This document shows positions 34,084 to 47,005 of a stretch of 64,000 nucleotides of DNA, piece by piece. Both the position numbers and the translations under genes were made by a program. Source of the DNA: Pardosa pseudoannulata (lineage: Eukaryota > Arthropoda > Arachnida > Araneae > Lycosidae); NCBI GenBank assembly GCA_032207245.1, contig CM063498.1:90692848-90756847 (forward strand), given 5' to 3'. The notes beneath the pieces are model-generated. The model made no database searches and had not been told where the DNA came from. It saw nothing but the letters and a program-made list of their open reading frames with translations. Within the stretch, counting starts at the first letter, position 1. Each line of letters begins with the position of its first letter.

Positions 34084-34264
34084 ATCGCGAAATTCCATGT
34101 TACCGTTTGGTGTTCCGAAGAGATTTTAACGCTTTTTTGTTGTGACATACATGTTTTCCTTGAAACATAAGTTTTAACACTGTTCATTTGTAAGATGTAT
34201 ATCACAGTAAAAAAGCGTTAAAATCACATCGGTAAACCAAGCGGTAACATGGAGCTTCGCCATC
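34084..34264. mobile_element. Foldback MITE with about 70-bp inverted arms
   Basis: Arm 34084-34152 and arm 34195-34264 are inverted copies sharing CCATGTTACCG, GATTTTAACGCTTTTTT and TGATATACAT/TGACATACAT, with a loop of about 42 bp. There is no transposase. Confidence 0.8.
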
Positions 34265-34429
34265 TTTATAGCAAATAATAGAATTTTACTAGCCTAAATA
34301 TTAATAAGGGATAAATTCAATAAAAATTTCAAGCTATCAAAAAATATCATTTTTATGTGAATAATTTAATTTATAAAACTGTGAGAAGTGGTAAAACTTC
34401 ATTTTATAAAATTATCTCGTTGGAATTTT

Positions 34430-34880
34430 TACTCAGCTGAGAGAAAGGGGTGATTCATTGATGAGATTCCTTCATGAGAGAAAGGGGTGGTTCATTTGTA
34501 AGGTGTTGTAACGGCGTGATTTAGCGATGTATCGTCATCAAAGAACTTTGCTTTGAGAGGTAGACTTGTGTGGATACAAAAGCATTGTTCTCCCTGGCAC
34601 CACTATGTCTACACTGTTGTGCCCTATAGTAAAGGAACAATATGCCAGACAACACGGAACCTTCACTGATAGCCAAAAAGATGATCGCTGGAACGACAAA
34701 GGATTTGCCGCTACTCAGATGTAGCCGCTAAGAATTCCAGGAACCGCTGGCCTTGCTGCCGATGATTGTTTAACCCGGACCAATCCAGTTGGTCGAAGGT
34801 GAGGTCATCGCTAGGTGACCCAATAATTAAATTGTGGGTGAGGTCCGTCTCTTGGAGGCCCCTCCCCTAGAAAGAGACGA
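34430..34880. repeat. GC-richer block, probable repeat of unknown class
   Basis: GAGAGAAAGGGGTGATTCATT occurs twice about 37 bp apart, with one difference, at its left end. The rest (up to GAGGCCCCTCCCCTAG) contrasts in composition with both flanks. No coding frame and no second copy in the window. Confidence 0.3.
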
Positions 34881-35995
34881 GGAAGATTTCTAAATTTTTT
34901 TGTGATGAAATTTTCAAAGCTATACATTCTTCCTGCTTCCAGAAAAACAAATGACTTTACAATTTTCCGGACCTTTCCTTTCTTCCGCTTAAAATGCGCA
35001 TTATTTACGATGTGCAGGTTCGCATCCGATCATTAAATACCGACTTCGTTTCGAAGTTTGAATTATCATTCTTCTTTTTAGTGACTATCTTACGTGCTCA
35101 ATTGTGAGAAGAAAATTCAGTTGCCATGCACTGTTATCATAAAACGTGAATTATAGAATTAGTTCTCCATAAAAAATAAATTCTGAAAGACAGGAAAAAA
35201 GGTTTTAAAATTGTCGGATGGAGAGTACAAAATAAATTTCATCTGTAAAATGTCAGTATTATTTTAAGGAAAATAAAAAATAAATGAATAAATTTCAGCG
35301 AAAAGAAAATACAAACAAACTAACGTTCGCATAAAGTAAACACTTTTACCAGTACATTACAGTTAAAAACTTATTCCTTGTTTGCATTATTTTATTAAAT
35401 TCAAAGAACTGAATATGTAATAACTAAAAACAGTTTTCTAATATACGGGTGATTGTAAGTATGCTTAAAAATTTTCTATTCCTCACAATAAAACTGTTGT
35501 AATGTACTTACAACACTAACACCAGAGTTCGGTTACAAAGGGGAAACATAGTAAAAATATAATACCTTATACACAGCCATCTATATAGTAGGCCTGCGCA
35601 CTCAAAAAAATGGCGGTGGCCGAAGGCAGTTTCCCTTCTATAATCCGCAAGTAAATGAGGAATTTGTGCATGTGGGGGATTCGAATAACTTAGTGTTTTT
35701 CTGATAATTTCAGACTCGTAGATTCCAAAAATGTTCTCAAAAATGTAAAAAACTGGGTATATCATTAAAAAAATTAATTTTAAAGTTAAGCGAAAATCAC
35801 GTGACATCAAAACGCTCCGTGATTAGTTGTAATGTCATCGTTCATGCAGACCAATATTTTTGTATTGTTTTTAAGCGCGCACTATTTTCCGATTTTGTTT
35901 TTGCAAGTTCCTGAAATTTTCTAGCTATCAAAATTTATTTTTATTTAAACCTGAAGGTTTATTTTATCGATCTAGATAGCTTAGTTATCTCAATT
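34881..35995. other. Unassigned, with YY1-like motif at about 35,606-35,614
   Basis: The plus strand reads AAAATGGCGGTGGCC near 35605, a YY1-type motif that could also be a start codon of a very short frame (14 codons) ending at AAGTAA. A 100-codon minus-strand frame at 35508-35810 shows no recognisable domain. It may belong to the 5' region of the exon at 36,004. Confidence 0.3.
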
Positions 35996-36003
35996 TGTCA
36001 TAA

Positions 36004-36137
36004 ATGTCTCTTCTACCTGGATTTACCAAAGGACAATCAGACAACCTTCCGAAAATTGACAGCATGTCAATGTTTTCTTTCTTGCTAAAAAACCCAAATT
36101 TTATGGGAGCAGAAATACGAGGAACTAAAACCCAAAG
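36004..36137 (+). CDS. Candidate first coding exon, YqaJ/SWIM-type protein N-terminus (tentative)
   Basis: From ATG at 36004 the frame reads MSLLPGFTKG, DNLPKIDSM and LLKNPNFMGAEIRGTKTQ, and then meets a strong splice donor (AAAG/GTATGT) at 36138. The exon is 134 nt and ends in phase 2. The pattern 'LPGFTKG-DNLPKID-F-N--F--AEIRG-K' resembles, from memory, the start of a widespread arthropod protein family with a SWIM-like zinc region and a YqaJ-type nuclease domain. I see no later exon of that family downstream, so this may be a lone exon of a large-intron gene or a relic. The frame after the donor continues 21 codons to a stop, which supports splicing. It points towards the THAP exon on the opposite strand. 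Confidence 0.45.
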
Positions 36138-36340
36138 GTATGTAAAATCATTAATATTTTTTTCCAATTTTTTCCATGTATTAATACTTTATTCATGCTA
36201 AACACAGCTCTTTTGTTTGTAAACACAAATAAGTCAAATAAATATACATATATCATATACACACATTTGTAGTAGCATCGTTTTTTATAAATAGAGACGG
36301 ATGTAATATTAAAATAAAAATTAGAGGAGGTATTTATTGT

Positions 36341-36403
36341 GTCACCGGTCTCATTAGCCTTCGTGTTGCAAAAATAGACCGTAGCACTCCAAAACCAAAC
36401 CAA
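36341..36403 (+). mobile_element. SINE-1 tail fragment
   Basis: GGTCTCATTAGCCTTCGTG and AGACCGTAGCACTCCAAAAC match the 3' part of the SINE at 17,999-18,185 on the opposite strand. The tRNA-like head is missing. Confidence 0.7.
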
Positions 36404-36957
36404 TTCTTAGATATTTTAAATATGATGAAAAGAAATTTAAAATCTTTAAACGGCTTTACTTAATTATTTATACATTTTTAAATAGCAATACAATTTTATT
36501 GTCTTTAATATTAATGTCAAATTAAAAAATGTATAAAATTTCTCAAATTAAATTTAATTTTTAAAGTAATATCATTATTAAGTATTTTAAAAATATTATA
36601 CTTTTTTTCAAATTAGTCACTAATTTAATCGAAAAATATCACTGTGATTTGATACACAAGAAAGTATGCATCTCTGAAGAAAATATTTATAATACCTTGA
36701 AAATACATAACCTTCCCCTCCCCCGAGTTATTTATTAGATAATTATATGCTTTAGATATTTATATGTTTTTCGATATTTATATGCTTTATAAAATATTTA
36801 TTGTACTTGAACTCTGTGATAATACTCGAAAATTAGCAGTTTTAAAAGTTAAATAGCAGTGGTTAATCAACAATCCTTTTAAAGGTATAGATGTATTTTT
36901 ATATACTTTAATTGTTCTAAATTAGCAATATTTAAACAAAAGCAAGCATTTACTTAC
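36404..36957. other. AT-rich, intron-like sequence
   Basis: No repeats or frames stand out. It would be the first intron of the THAP gene on the minus strand. Confidence 0.35.
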
Positions 36958-37167
36958 CGAGAAATGGTCTTTACAAACCCATAAAGATGATTTATATGAT
37001 AATTTGGGGTTTAATTTCTCATTCTTTTTCATCGCAGTTGTCCAGATTTTACGTGTATGTGGGTCTTTCGGGACGCTGAAAAATATCTTCTCATTGCAAT
37101 TAGTTGTTGTATTTTTACAGAGTGGCACAATACAATATTTAGAGTATGATTTTTTAATGCCAGACAT
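36958..37167 (-). CDS. THAP-type zinc-finger protein, first coding exon
   Basis: Starting from Met at 37167, the 70-residue exon has the THAP C2CH module: YCIVPLC (C-x4-C, residues 12-17), FFSVPKD with the conserved Pro, an invariant-type Trp in TRKIW, a second Trp near the end, and CKDHF (C-x2-H, residues 65-68). The frame then hits a strong donor TCG/GTAAGTA (36958/36957). The THAP domain is therefore nearly complete in exon 1, as is common for these genes. THAP domains bind DNA in transcription factors and domesticated P-element-type transposases; which applies here cannot be told without the rest. No later exon was recognised to the left. A CRE palindrome lies about 104 bp upstream. Confidence 0.75.
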
Positions 37168-37270
37168 AACAAAAAAATTTCTATTATATGCGATACTTTA
37201 CACAAAAGCAAATTTAAAAGTCGCCTTTTAACATGTAAACAGCATAGGCGCTCGGTGTCGACATGAACGA

Positions 37271-37278
37271 TGACGTCA
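37271..37278. promoter_or_regulatory. CRE palindrome upstream of the THAP exon
   Basis: TGACGTCA is a perfect CREB/ATF consensus. It lies 104 bp upstream of the THAP start codon in a locally GC-richer, CpG-containing stretch (37,245-37,320), a sensible promoter position. Confidence 0.5.
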
Positions 37279-37329
37279 CAAACTCGGCGGAGAAAAAGTA
37301 TCGTTTTTGAGAGACGTTAAAGAGTCCGC

Positions 37330-40110
37330 TATAAAACCCATTAGAAATCACTCATTAGGCTCCCAAATGAAAGAAAAATAGCTACTGTCCTGCTTACTTT
37401 TTTGTCTCCTATCGTTTAAATACAAAATTAGAAAACGTGAAAATTCCTCATTGTGTAATACCTTTTACTAATCATCCAAATTTATTTTTTCAAAAAATAA
37501 ACTAAGGATATTCAATTATTTCACTAACGTGAATATTTATTAGTACAAAATTGTTTTGCTCTAGATATTTTATTTGTGTGTCAATTTATATTTATATTTT
37601 AGTTACTAAAACAACTTCATACACTACACGGGAACAGATATGATACATAGATAAAATTTTAAGCAAAGAAATTACATTTATAAAAAATTACACAATTTTT
37701 TTTTCTTTTTACTTACTTCTCATTAAATGGTCCCATGGAAATAAATATCTTAACCTTTATTCATAAAGTATGATCTTTTACGGATCACGTTAAAGTTAAA
37801 AGAAATAAAATCCTTAAGGGCTATATTAAAGGCAGTTTTAAAAAACCCTGCTTTAGTGTAAAATCACAGAACAATTTATCTCTGATAAATTTCACAAACT
37901 CATGCAAAAATGTTATGCTGAGGCAAAATAATTTCAAAATTTTTACAGTTTTATTTACGTTTAACATCTGATACTGATTTGTACTACATAAACAATGAAA
38001 CATAATTCAATAGTATATATAGAAAAAAAATAAAAATGTTATTACAAGAAATATTTAATTATAATATTATATTTTCTCTTATTGGATTTTTTCTTAACTT
38101 TTTCAATATATTTTTCAGTCACCTTTTTAGAGTAGTTATTCAGAAATATTTTATAAATAGTTAAAATTATATTTTTGGAGTGAAGTAAACAATCATGCAA
38201 AGATAATTTAGAAGACCTATTTATATCATCTATTACATTTTTAAGATATGGTTAAGTGACTGTTATTAATAAATTGAGTTGATTATCATTTGCTATAAAA
38301 TTACTGTTATATTTTAATAAAACATTTGTAAATATCTGAATGCATAAATATGTTACTTTAAGTGTAAATACAGTTGTTTTTTAAAGTTCCTCTACCTAAA
38401 ACATCTATTAATTAAAATTTAATTATATAATTAAAAGAGCTTGCAAATTGTATTTAGATGGGATTTTTCTACTCTTGGCTGTGGGACATAACTATTAAAA
38501 AATTTAAGCATGTTTATTTAACTACTTTTCTACAGGTTATATGAGAACCTACCTATTATAAAATAGTACAGCATTGAATAAAGGTTATATTTTTATAATA
38601 AAAATCTGTAAAAACATTGCTTCTGTTGATTACTTTAGACTAATTTTTTTCTTACATTTATAATTTTTTTTTGGTAGTTTAATTTTTGTTAGATATGTCT
38701 TCTTTACGCTTCGATATTCAAAATTTTAAATTGTAGAAAGTGAATATGAAAATCTGGAAAAAGAGCTCAAGACATAAAAAATATGAAGCTGATAAATCAG
38801 AAACAATTTAAAGTGTAGATAACATTGATTCTACACAGAAATTTCCCAATTGCTGTTGTGGTATGTAAAAGAAGTTGTACATCAACTTTTATTAATAAAG
38901 CTCCTTAAAAACACATTATTAATCAATGAAGTAAGGAAGCATTAATCTTTTATTGTGGTAATAAAAATAGTTTTTCTTTAAAATAAAACAGAAATTGTAA
39001 TTTGTGAGGTATCAACAATAGCCGAGTTGCAATACACAGTAAAAACGAAACTTTAACATAACTTAGAATACATTTAACTCATGGATATTAAATGTTGTAT
39101 TATGTAATTATAAACTCCTTAATGAGATCTAACAATAAAATGAAACTTATTTTTAAAATGACAGTTATAATATACAATATGGTACAAAGCACACACTAAT
39201 AACAAAACATAGCGAACTTAAGAATTACCGTCATTCTTATGATATACTTAATTAGAAAACGGCGAATAATAGGAGAAACGATAATAAAATTGCTACTTAC
39301 CCCACATATAATAGCAAACGTTATTTTTTTAAGCAGTAATCGGCAAGCATTTAACAAGCATTAACAGAATAGAATACCGCCTTCGAGAGATCACGTAACC
39401 GGTTTTCGGAAAATCAGTGTGCAGGCCTTGTGTTCAGATGGCTGTGCTTTATATTTGGATTAAGACATTTATTCTGTAGACTATTTACAAATTGTTATAC
39501 TATTTAATCACCATATAACATAACCAGCAATTATTTAGATTTTATATTCATCATTACACAATAATTATTACAATTCTCTTTTGTTATACGTTATTCCTTA
39601 AATCAAAATATTGAATTACTAACTGAGACCTAAATAATCGTCATAAATATGTTAAATCTATTTACCTCCGGACATTACAGGGGAGCAGGCTTGGAGTTGA
39701 TTAAAAAAAACTGCAATTTTGATAGAATGTACGTATTTAAATTTGGTTTCAGTAAGTCAAAATGTACTCGAGTTATCGTGTTCACCTACAGACACACACA
39801 AACATAATTTTTAAAAAATGATATTATTGGAAAAATGATTGGACTTAGGGAGGTCTAATACATGAAATTCAATCAAAATATCAAGGCTTTTGCACGATTT
39901 AAATATTTGCCCTATACAAGTAGAGACGACCTAAATTTAGAATGGCCCTGAATCCAAACATTTACCAACTGTCTAATATATATATGTTTAATACGAGAAG
40001 TTTAATCAAAATATCAAGGTCAAACTTTTATACGATTACAATATTTTCCCTACACAACTTGAGGGGGCCTAAATTTGGAATAACCCCAAATCTGGACATT
40101 TACTAACTGT

Positions 40111-40153
<43 letters not shown>

Positions 40154-41100
40154 CAGTCGGTATATAAATTTTATGTCTTACATAAAATCGGATTATCTTA
40201 TTTTTATATACACCAACTTATTAATTATAGAAATTTTGTATGTCATAATTTGCAGTTTTTAAAAACTGGATTGATAGCCTCTGTACTCTTCTAACAATTT
40301 CTGAACGCAAAGCTTTTCACACTTTAATCGTTTCAAATGTCAAGTTCCCGTGCCGAAAATTATTTGCTAAAATAGAAACGGAGGGTCTGTCCAAGAGCAC
40401 ATTGAAGTGTGTGTGTATTTTTAATAAGATTGAGCCTAACTCCAAATTATAACTATGCAAAATAGAAACACTGTCAACCGTTGATTTTGTTAATCATCAA
40501 TAAATTCTTAGGAAAGTTACATTCTAAAAAAAAATATATATATATATATACTTTTGTCACTTGTTTTCTTCTTTCTAGATGTGAAACGCAACTCAAATAC
40601 ATTCATTTTTTATTATTTTTCTTCAGTTGGTTGTTGTTTAATTAAAGGTATTGTGCAAGATATTGTATATAATGAAAGTAATATATTAAAGTTTATTATA
40701 TTTTACTTACTGACGTCACGTCAAAACTAATTTTTCCCCACATGTTTGGAAATATAGTTTCTTATAACTTTGTAACTTAACTGCTTTAAAGTATACAATT
40801 TTGTGATTTTGGTAATTCACTATAATTTTATTGAAAATACCTTGTTGGAAATCTATTTTATAATTCATTTTGTATATTTGACTCTACGTGAACGATAAAT
40901 ATAGATATCTTTTTGGCCAAATAACTTGTTTGCATCTCTCCTTCGAGATATGTGTTTGGAATTTAGGGCCTGAGATAGGTTTGTCCAGCCCTAGAGACAC
41001 CCAGAATGACTAAAAATTAAATATTCATAATTAGTAGGACTCTTTCAAAACCAGTATTTGTGTCGTGTTGATGACGGGTACAGCGGAAAATATGACAACA
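37330..41100. other. AT-rich region without recognised genes
   Basis: It contains no supported exon. Noted items: a second TGACGTCA at 40711-40718; a two-copy tandem repeat of about 120 bp at 39,850-40,110 (shared AATCAAAATATCAAGG and CCTAAATTT); and the TCGAGTTATCGTGTTCACC block at 39,769-39,787, which looks like part of a common arthropod dispersed repeat. Confidence 0.4.
40113..40151. repeat. (TA)n microsatellite
   Basis: A TA run of about 39 bp after the two-copy tandem repeat. Confidence 0.93.
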
Positions 41101-41118
41101 AACAATAATATTAATTAG

Positions 41119-41124
41119 TTTATT
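41119..41124 (-). promoter_or_regulatory. Candidate poly(A) signal (minus strand)
   Basis: The minus strand reads AATAAA here, followed about 20 nt downstream by the GU-rich TTGTTTGTTGTC, the normal layout of a cleavage site. It coincides with the left limit of the CpG-poor, plus-strand A-rich region and could end the transcript whose last coding exon is at 57,286. AATAAA is frequent by chance in such DNA. Confidence 0.35.
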
Positions 41125-44100
41125 TTATATCACAACAAAGAGTCAGATATTTCATTTTTCTTGTATTTTTTTTACAAAAACATTCTGAAAAGTAATTAAC
41201 AGTTGAGATCTAGAGGTGGAGAGAAAAACAATAATAAAATTTGAAACAATAGAACAAGCACATTTCATCTACAATCAACACTCAAATCTCAACTCTAAAA
41301 TTTAAGAAAAGCACATGTTTCAACACAGATATCATTTATTCCAGATTATTTACAGGAGAAATAATAAACACTCCTACAGGTGCTCCCACACTTATGTATC
41401 ACAATCAGCAATGGATCAAGTGCAAAAATACAAGCTTAATTTGTGATTACGAGGCATTCACAAGATAGGGATGCCATTTTTAATAAATAATTTAAAACAA
41501 GTCATGCAAAAACGATTACGACAAAGAAAAAGTATCAAGCTCAGTAGATTTTCAACTACTTTTCAATACTTTTATAACAACACAGACACGAAAACTTAAA
41601 AAGTGTTTGAAGGGGGTACAATGGTGTACTGTTCTGGTTCTGGAGTAACAGTAGACTTTCTAACGTAAAATAAACTTTGAAATAATATTAATAAATTGCA
41701 ATATCATGATCTATATAAGGCAGTGCAGTTGGGGAAATTTAAAAATTGCACTCTCAAAGTTAATAATACAAAGTACAAAACAAGTTATTACATGTACAAG
41801 AATTGAAGAAATTTAATACAATACAAAATATGGATGAAAAAAATCCATAATTTCTGTTTACAAGCATACTTTGAATGCACCGGATGGGGCTCCACATAGC
41901 TGCTGTCTTTACTATAAAACAGGATTTTTTACTTTAGCTACCGAACTCAATCTTGAACTAAACAAGGAAGTGTTCTGATGAAGCATGCCTCTTTCTAGGC
42001 AACAGGCTATTAGCCTACAGATTTTACAACATTTACTGAATACTAGAAGGGTATTCAGGCTACAGATTTCAGTAAAAGACTTTACTGTTCAGATGTTAAT
42101 TAATTTTGAGGCTACTCATTGCCTAGCATACAATTATATTGATATGATTTGCATAAATCAATATCTCATATTTACTTACTAAGTGATTACTGCAAAGAAA
42201 TATGGATGACAATCCAAAGAGGTTATTTGCCTTAGAAATAAAAGGCAATAAAACAACTGTATATAAATAATGCAAAAGAATATAAAACAAACTGAAAACT
42301 GAACTAAGAAATAACATTTATTAACAATATTCCGCAATGAAAATCCAAATATTTTGTCAAAAATTAATATTCTTGAGATTGTTGGATCCAGAAAATATCA
42401 ATTGGGAGACATAATCACATGCCCCCTTGCTGGATCTGTCTATAATTAATAACAATTCAAACCTTAAATACAAATTCTTCATACCCTTTACATATAGAAT
42501 ATATTAAATGGAATGTTAATCATTCAAGAACTGCTTTATTTTTTAACAACTATTTCAAAAATGTAAACACACAGAAAAATACACAGTGAAGATACATTCT
42601 GATTTTTAAATCAAAGTTTCGATATGCTATTGATTAAAATTAATACACCAGGAAAAAAACACACACAATCTAAAATGAACTTAGATTATGCAAGTAAGGT
42701 GTTAGCAAACTAATATAAACAGAGGCATCAATAATGAGATTTTCTAAGGTTTATTGAAGCAATTTTGGATAATATTAATAGAAATATTCATTTTGTCATC
42801 TTTTAAATCACAAATTACTGTAATTCAAAGGTTGTAATCATGATTTATTTTTTCAGAGACAAAAAGGTATAACTTATTTTATTAAAACATCTAATGGAAA
42901 GATTTTTGACTTTTATTTCACAGATGTTACAAATTTTTTTTCTACAGATAAGACCTAAAAGAATTATTAGATAACAAAAGGAATTATAAAGTTAATTAAT
43001 AATTTTTACGAATCCCAGCTTGCATCCCTTCCTCTGTGTGTATATGATCACTTCAAGAGATATTCTTATATGCAACAGCCTGATTGAAATATATGTAAAA
43101 AATAACAAAAGGAAAGTGAAAATTTCCACCGAGAAAATGGTTTAAAATTAAAGCTTACAAAATTAGTCACTAATTAAAACAGTATAGAATACAATATTTT
43201 TTTTAAATGACTAAAACTAAAATTTTTAACAAGTCATTAAGAATCTCTATGTACCAATAAGGATCTATTCATCATACATTTTAAGTATGTACCATCTGGG
43301 TAGGTAAGGTAAGGTAGGCAGTGCCTACCCTTAACAAAATATATTAAAAGCAACAATTTCCTTTTGTTACGTCATATATCCCTCATTTAAAAAAATTTTA
43401 AATATTCATTCATTATTATTCATAGAATGCAAAAGATGTTAACTTTTTTATAAAAAGACAGGCATATTTTTTGCCTGCCTTTCAATTGCAATGTTTATCT
43501 TCCTATCTCATTGTTATTATTGACATACAGTAGAATTTTCCCCCCAAGCATATTTTTGCCTGAGATGGTTAGGCAAGAAATATTCTGAACCCAAGCAAAA
43601 ATAAAAAAAAAATTATCTTATGGGGTAGGGGAGAAACAGATTATATATCTGAGGCAGTCTCTTCCCAGGAAAGCACAGTTAACATTCTATAGTGATCACA
43701 AATTGTAGTTTACTTAAGTGAGAGTATATATCTATATAGTAATTTTTCTGCATGCATTTTTTCAGTTTCACCTCATATTTTGTTTACCCTTTTAGGTATG
43801 GACAGTACTTATCTCAAAACAGGAAACAGGCTATGTACTAAATTATAAGAAATATAAAATGTATCTGATAGCAAAATTCCTATTTTATTAATTATTTTTA
43901 CACTTCATTACCTTGGATGAAATATATAACAGAGAGAGCATTAAAACTAAAAAGTACTCAATATAAAATAAAAATTTCTAAAAAAATTATATAACAAAAT
44001 TAGAGATTAAAATTCAGTCCATTTTTTTTTCCAGTTCATTGAATATATCATTTAAGTCACTTTCAATATTTCATTAAATATTTATTAAAGCTAAATCCTT

Positions 44101-46127
44101 TAGATGGTCTTAGAATATTGTTTTTTCTCAAATAGTTTTTTAGATTAACTAACATTTAATATTTTGCTTAACGGTTCAGGAGAGAAGGTCAAGCCTGTCA
44201 GCCTTCTGCCTAGGTAAAGTAAATACATTGTAAATTAAACAATATGCTTAAAGCACCAAATTAAATAAAATTATGCTCTAAAAATGCATTATTTTAAAAC
44301 GTTAACAGAGTATTATGGAATATTATTTTACTCCATACAAGTTAATATCTGAATACCCTGAAATATTACTCACAGTACATGCCTGGAACTTTGTTTAATT
44401 TTCAGTCCCTCATAATAATGCACAAAGAAGACATCAAGAGTTTCTTACACATGGAACAATCGACAATACAGTCTAAAGTCTGCAAGATATGTAAAAATTT
44501 CTTAGTAGAATAAATTAAAACGTCTATAATGGGTTAATTCTTTTTTTTCCCAATTAAAATCATGTTCTAAATTAAAGTACACAATAAATGAAAAAAGAAT
44601 GTAAAATTCCATGTTACAAAATATGAAAACTTAAGAAAGCTGAAATTTTATACCTTGATACTTTTCCCTACACATTGCAAACACCAACTGACAAAATTAA
44701 ATTTTTGTTCACAATAATAAATTTTCTTTTAAAGACAAGTATATGTAAAATTTTAATATATGTACATCATTAAGCTTATATTATTTTACATTTGAAAAAT
44801 TGAAATTAAAAAAAAAAAAAAAAAACTTACTGAGAAGTCATAGCCAAAATTTTAGTTAGTTTCAAATCCCGTTTCATTTTCCAGAAAAATACATATTTGA
44901 AAAGTTTTATTTGAGTAATAAGTATATACACATATTTAGCACTGCTACATTTAAAAAGATTTAACTACGTTTTTTTTATACGACGAAATGAGTCTTTCAT
45001 TCAGAAATTAAAAAAATCTAAAAATATCTATTCTCTAAACATAAGCCTTAAGTTAAAAAAATAAAATAAAATGAAAAAATAAAATTATACATGCAGAAAG
45101 CAACTTACTTTAAAGCAACAAGTAATTAAAAATTGACTGACAAAATACAATGTTTCTCTTGTCTTTTAAATGACAATTTTTAAGGAAAAACATCATGAAA
45201 ATAAACATAAAATAAAAACATTAATTTACAAATAATAATACTGTCAAATAACGTATGCTTGAATGGCAATTGAGACTATATACAGCTAGTTTTAAAATTT
45301 TCTCATTTTAAATAAGTGGTATTAAAAATAAAATTTGAAAACTAACATTAAAAAATAAACAATTTAAGGAAAAAATAACATCTTTTGCTAAAAATATAAC
45401 GAGGAATAGGTACATGATAAAGTATCTGATATTTAGGACATTCTTTGTAATGATTTTATAACAAAATAATTATAAAAATGGCACAAATATATACACTTGC
45501 ACTTATTAAATTTCAAAGAAGTAAATTTTACTTGTCAAAAACAAAGAAAATTTCAATACAAATATTAGATATTCGTTAACAGGAGTAAAAGAACAGGATG
45601 CACAATTAAATAATTCAATTGTTCCAACAAAAAAGAAATAAAAAAGAGATTCTATCATTATGAAATCTTTTACTAATTTGAAACAAGAAAAATAAAATTT
45701 TACCTATAATATGTTAAATCAGAATAACAAGATCTTTGATATTTTTCATTTATAGTACAAATATAAACTTCCTGTATGAAAATATGAATTAATCATATTT
45801 TTTCAATCTATAGTAATAATCTAACCTTTTATTCAGGGTAAAATATTTCAAGTCCCAAAAAGCACTTTATTTAACAATTTAAATTTTTATGCCTTCATTT
45901 TTGAGAAAAAATACTTTATTTTCTAAAATTTTCTACCATTGATAAAATATTTTTTTCATATAAAAAAAAAGAATATACATAATATCAATCCATCAGAATT
46001 GAAAAATTTAGAAGTAAAAAAATTTCAACAAATAACTGCTTTGACTAAATTAAAATGTTATAACAGTGGTTCTCAAAGCATGCACCTAAGTACTCTAAGA
46101 AAACCAATCTTCTCATAGGATGCCATG

Positions 46128-46281
46128 CAGGGGTGTACACAAGGGGGGTGGGGTCTAAGGGTTTAAACACCCCCCTTGAGCTCAGACAAAATGGCAAAAA
46201 TAAAAATTTTAGTAGAAATTATGCAGGCGATTAATTTTAGAATTATGAACCCCCCTTGAAAAAATTCTGCGTATGCCACTG
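46128..46281. mobile_element. Small hAT MITE (154 bp) with perfect 8-bp TSD
   Basis: ATGCCATG occurs at 46120-46127 and 46282-46289. Termini CAGGGGTGTACACAAG and CAGTGGCATACGCAGA are diverged inverted repeats of hAT type. It contains a G/C-run internal inverted pair (CCCCCCTTGA motifs on both arms). It is nested in the older hAT-like element. Confidence 0.8.
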
Positions 46282-46799
46282 ATGCCATGAGATTTTATCA
46301 TTTTATTAGCTTCTGTAATTAAATTTTATAGATCATAACATTAAGCTTAGATAACATAAAATAATAAGGGAGTGGTTTGCATTTTATAAGCTGATTCTCA
46401 ACCTGGAGGTCACGAAATAGCCTGTTATAAAATGAAATAATTTCATGAGAAATTGTTATTATTATTATTCTTTAAGGTGTGTGTGTGGGGGTGGGGTGGG
46501 GGGCTTGGTTTTGTGAAATATTTTAAAAATTTATATTTACTATTTGTTGAGATTGCAGAGCTCAAGAGAATTGCTGTGCTGGATGTTGCATATTTTATGT
46601 ATATATATAAATGGATGTTGGTTTTATGTGCGTTAAGTTTAGTTTAAGATCCACATCGATTACTTAACTCAATGGAACTCCTATTAACGGAATAACAGGG
46701 TTGCATTGATTGAATATTTTAGTGATCAAGTGAAGTTTTAAGTATTTTACTATGATTAATAAAAAATTTTGTTTTTACTAAACAGTAATAATAATAATG

Positions 46800-47005
46800 C
46801 CTTTCATCCCTTCATTGGGTAGAGAAATTGAGGACCAAGCATGCTTGGGAACTAAACACTGGGGGTTCCGTGTAAGATTGACCACCTAACTGGAACTTCG
46901 CACCCCAGGGCCTTTGGTATAGCAAACGGAGATTGGCACCGTAAGCCTTGGCCCCCTTGGGGCTGTTGCACATTAAAAAATAAATAAATAAATAAATAAA
47001 TAAAA
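46800..47005 (+). mobile_element. Short retroposon (SINE-like) with (AAAT)n tail and 10-bp TSD
   Basis: AATAATAATG flanks it at 46790-46799 and 47006-47015. The body is GC-richer than its surroundings and ends in TGTTGCACATT then (AAAT)n. GACCAAGCATGCTTGGGAAC near the head is loosely reminiscent of a 5S rRNA internal promoter box, but I cannot assign the origin. Confidence 0.65.

Noticed and set aside
35985..36167. 60-codon minus-strand frame
   Set aside because: It overlaps the plus-strand exon candidate, which has a start codon, a plausible domain pattern and a good donor; the minus frame has none.
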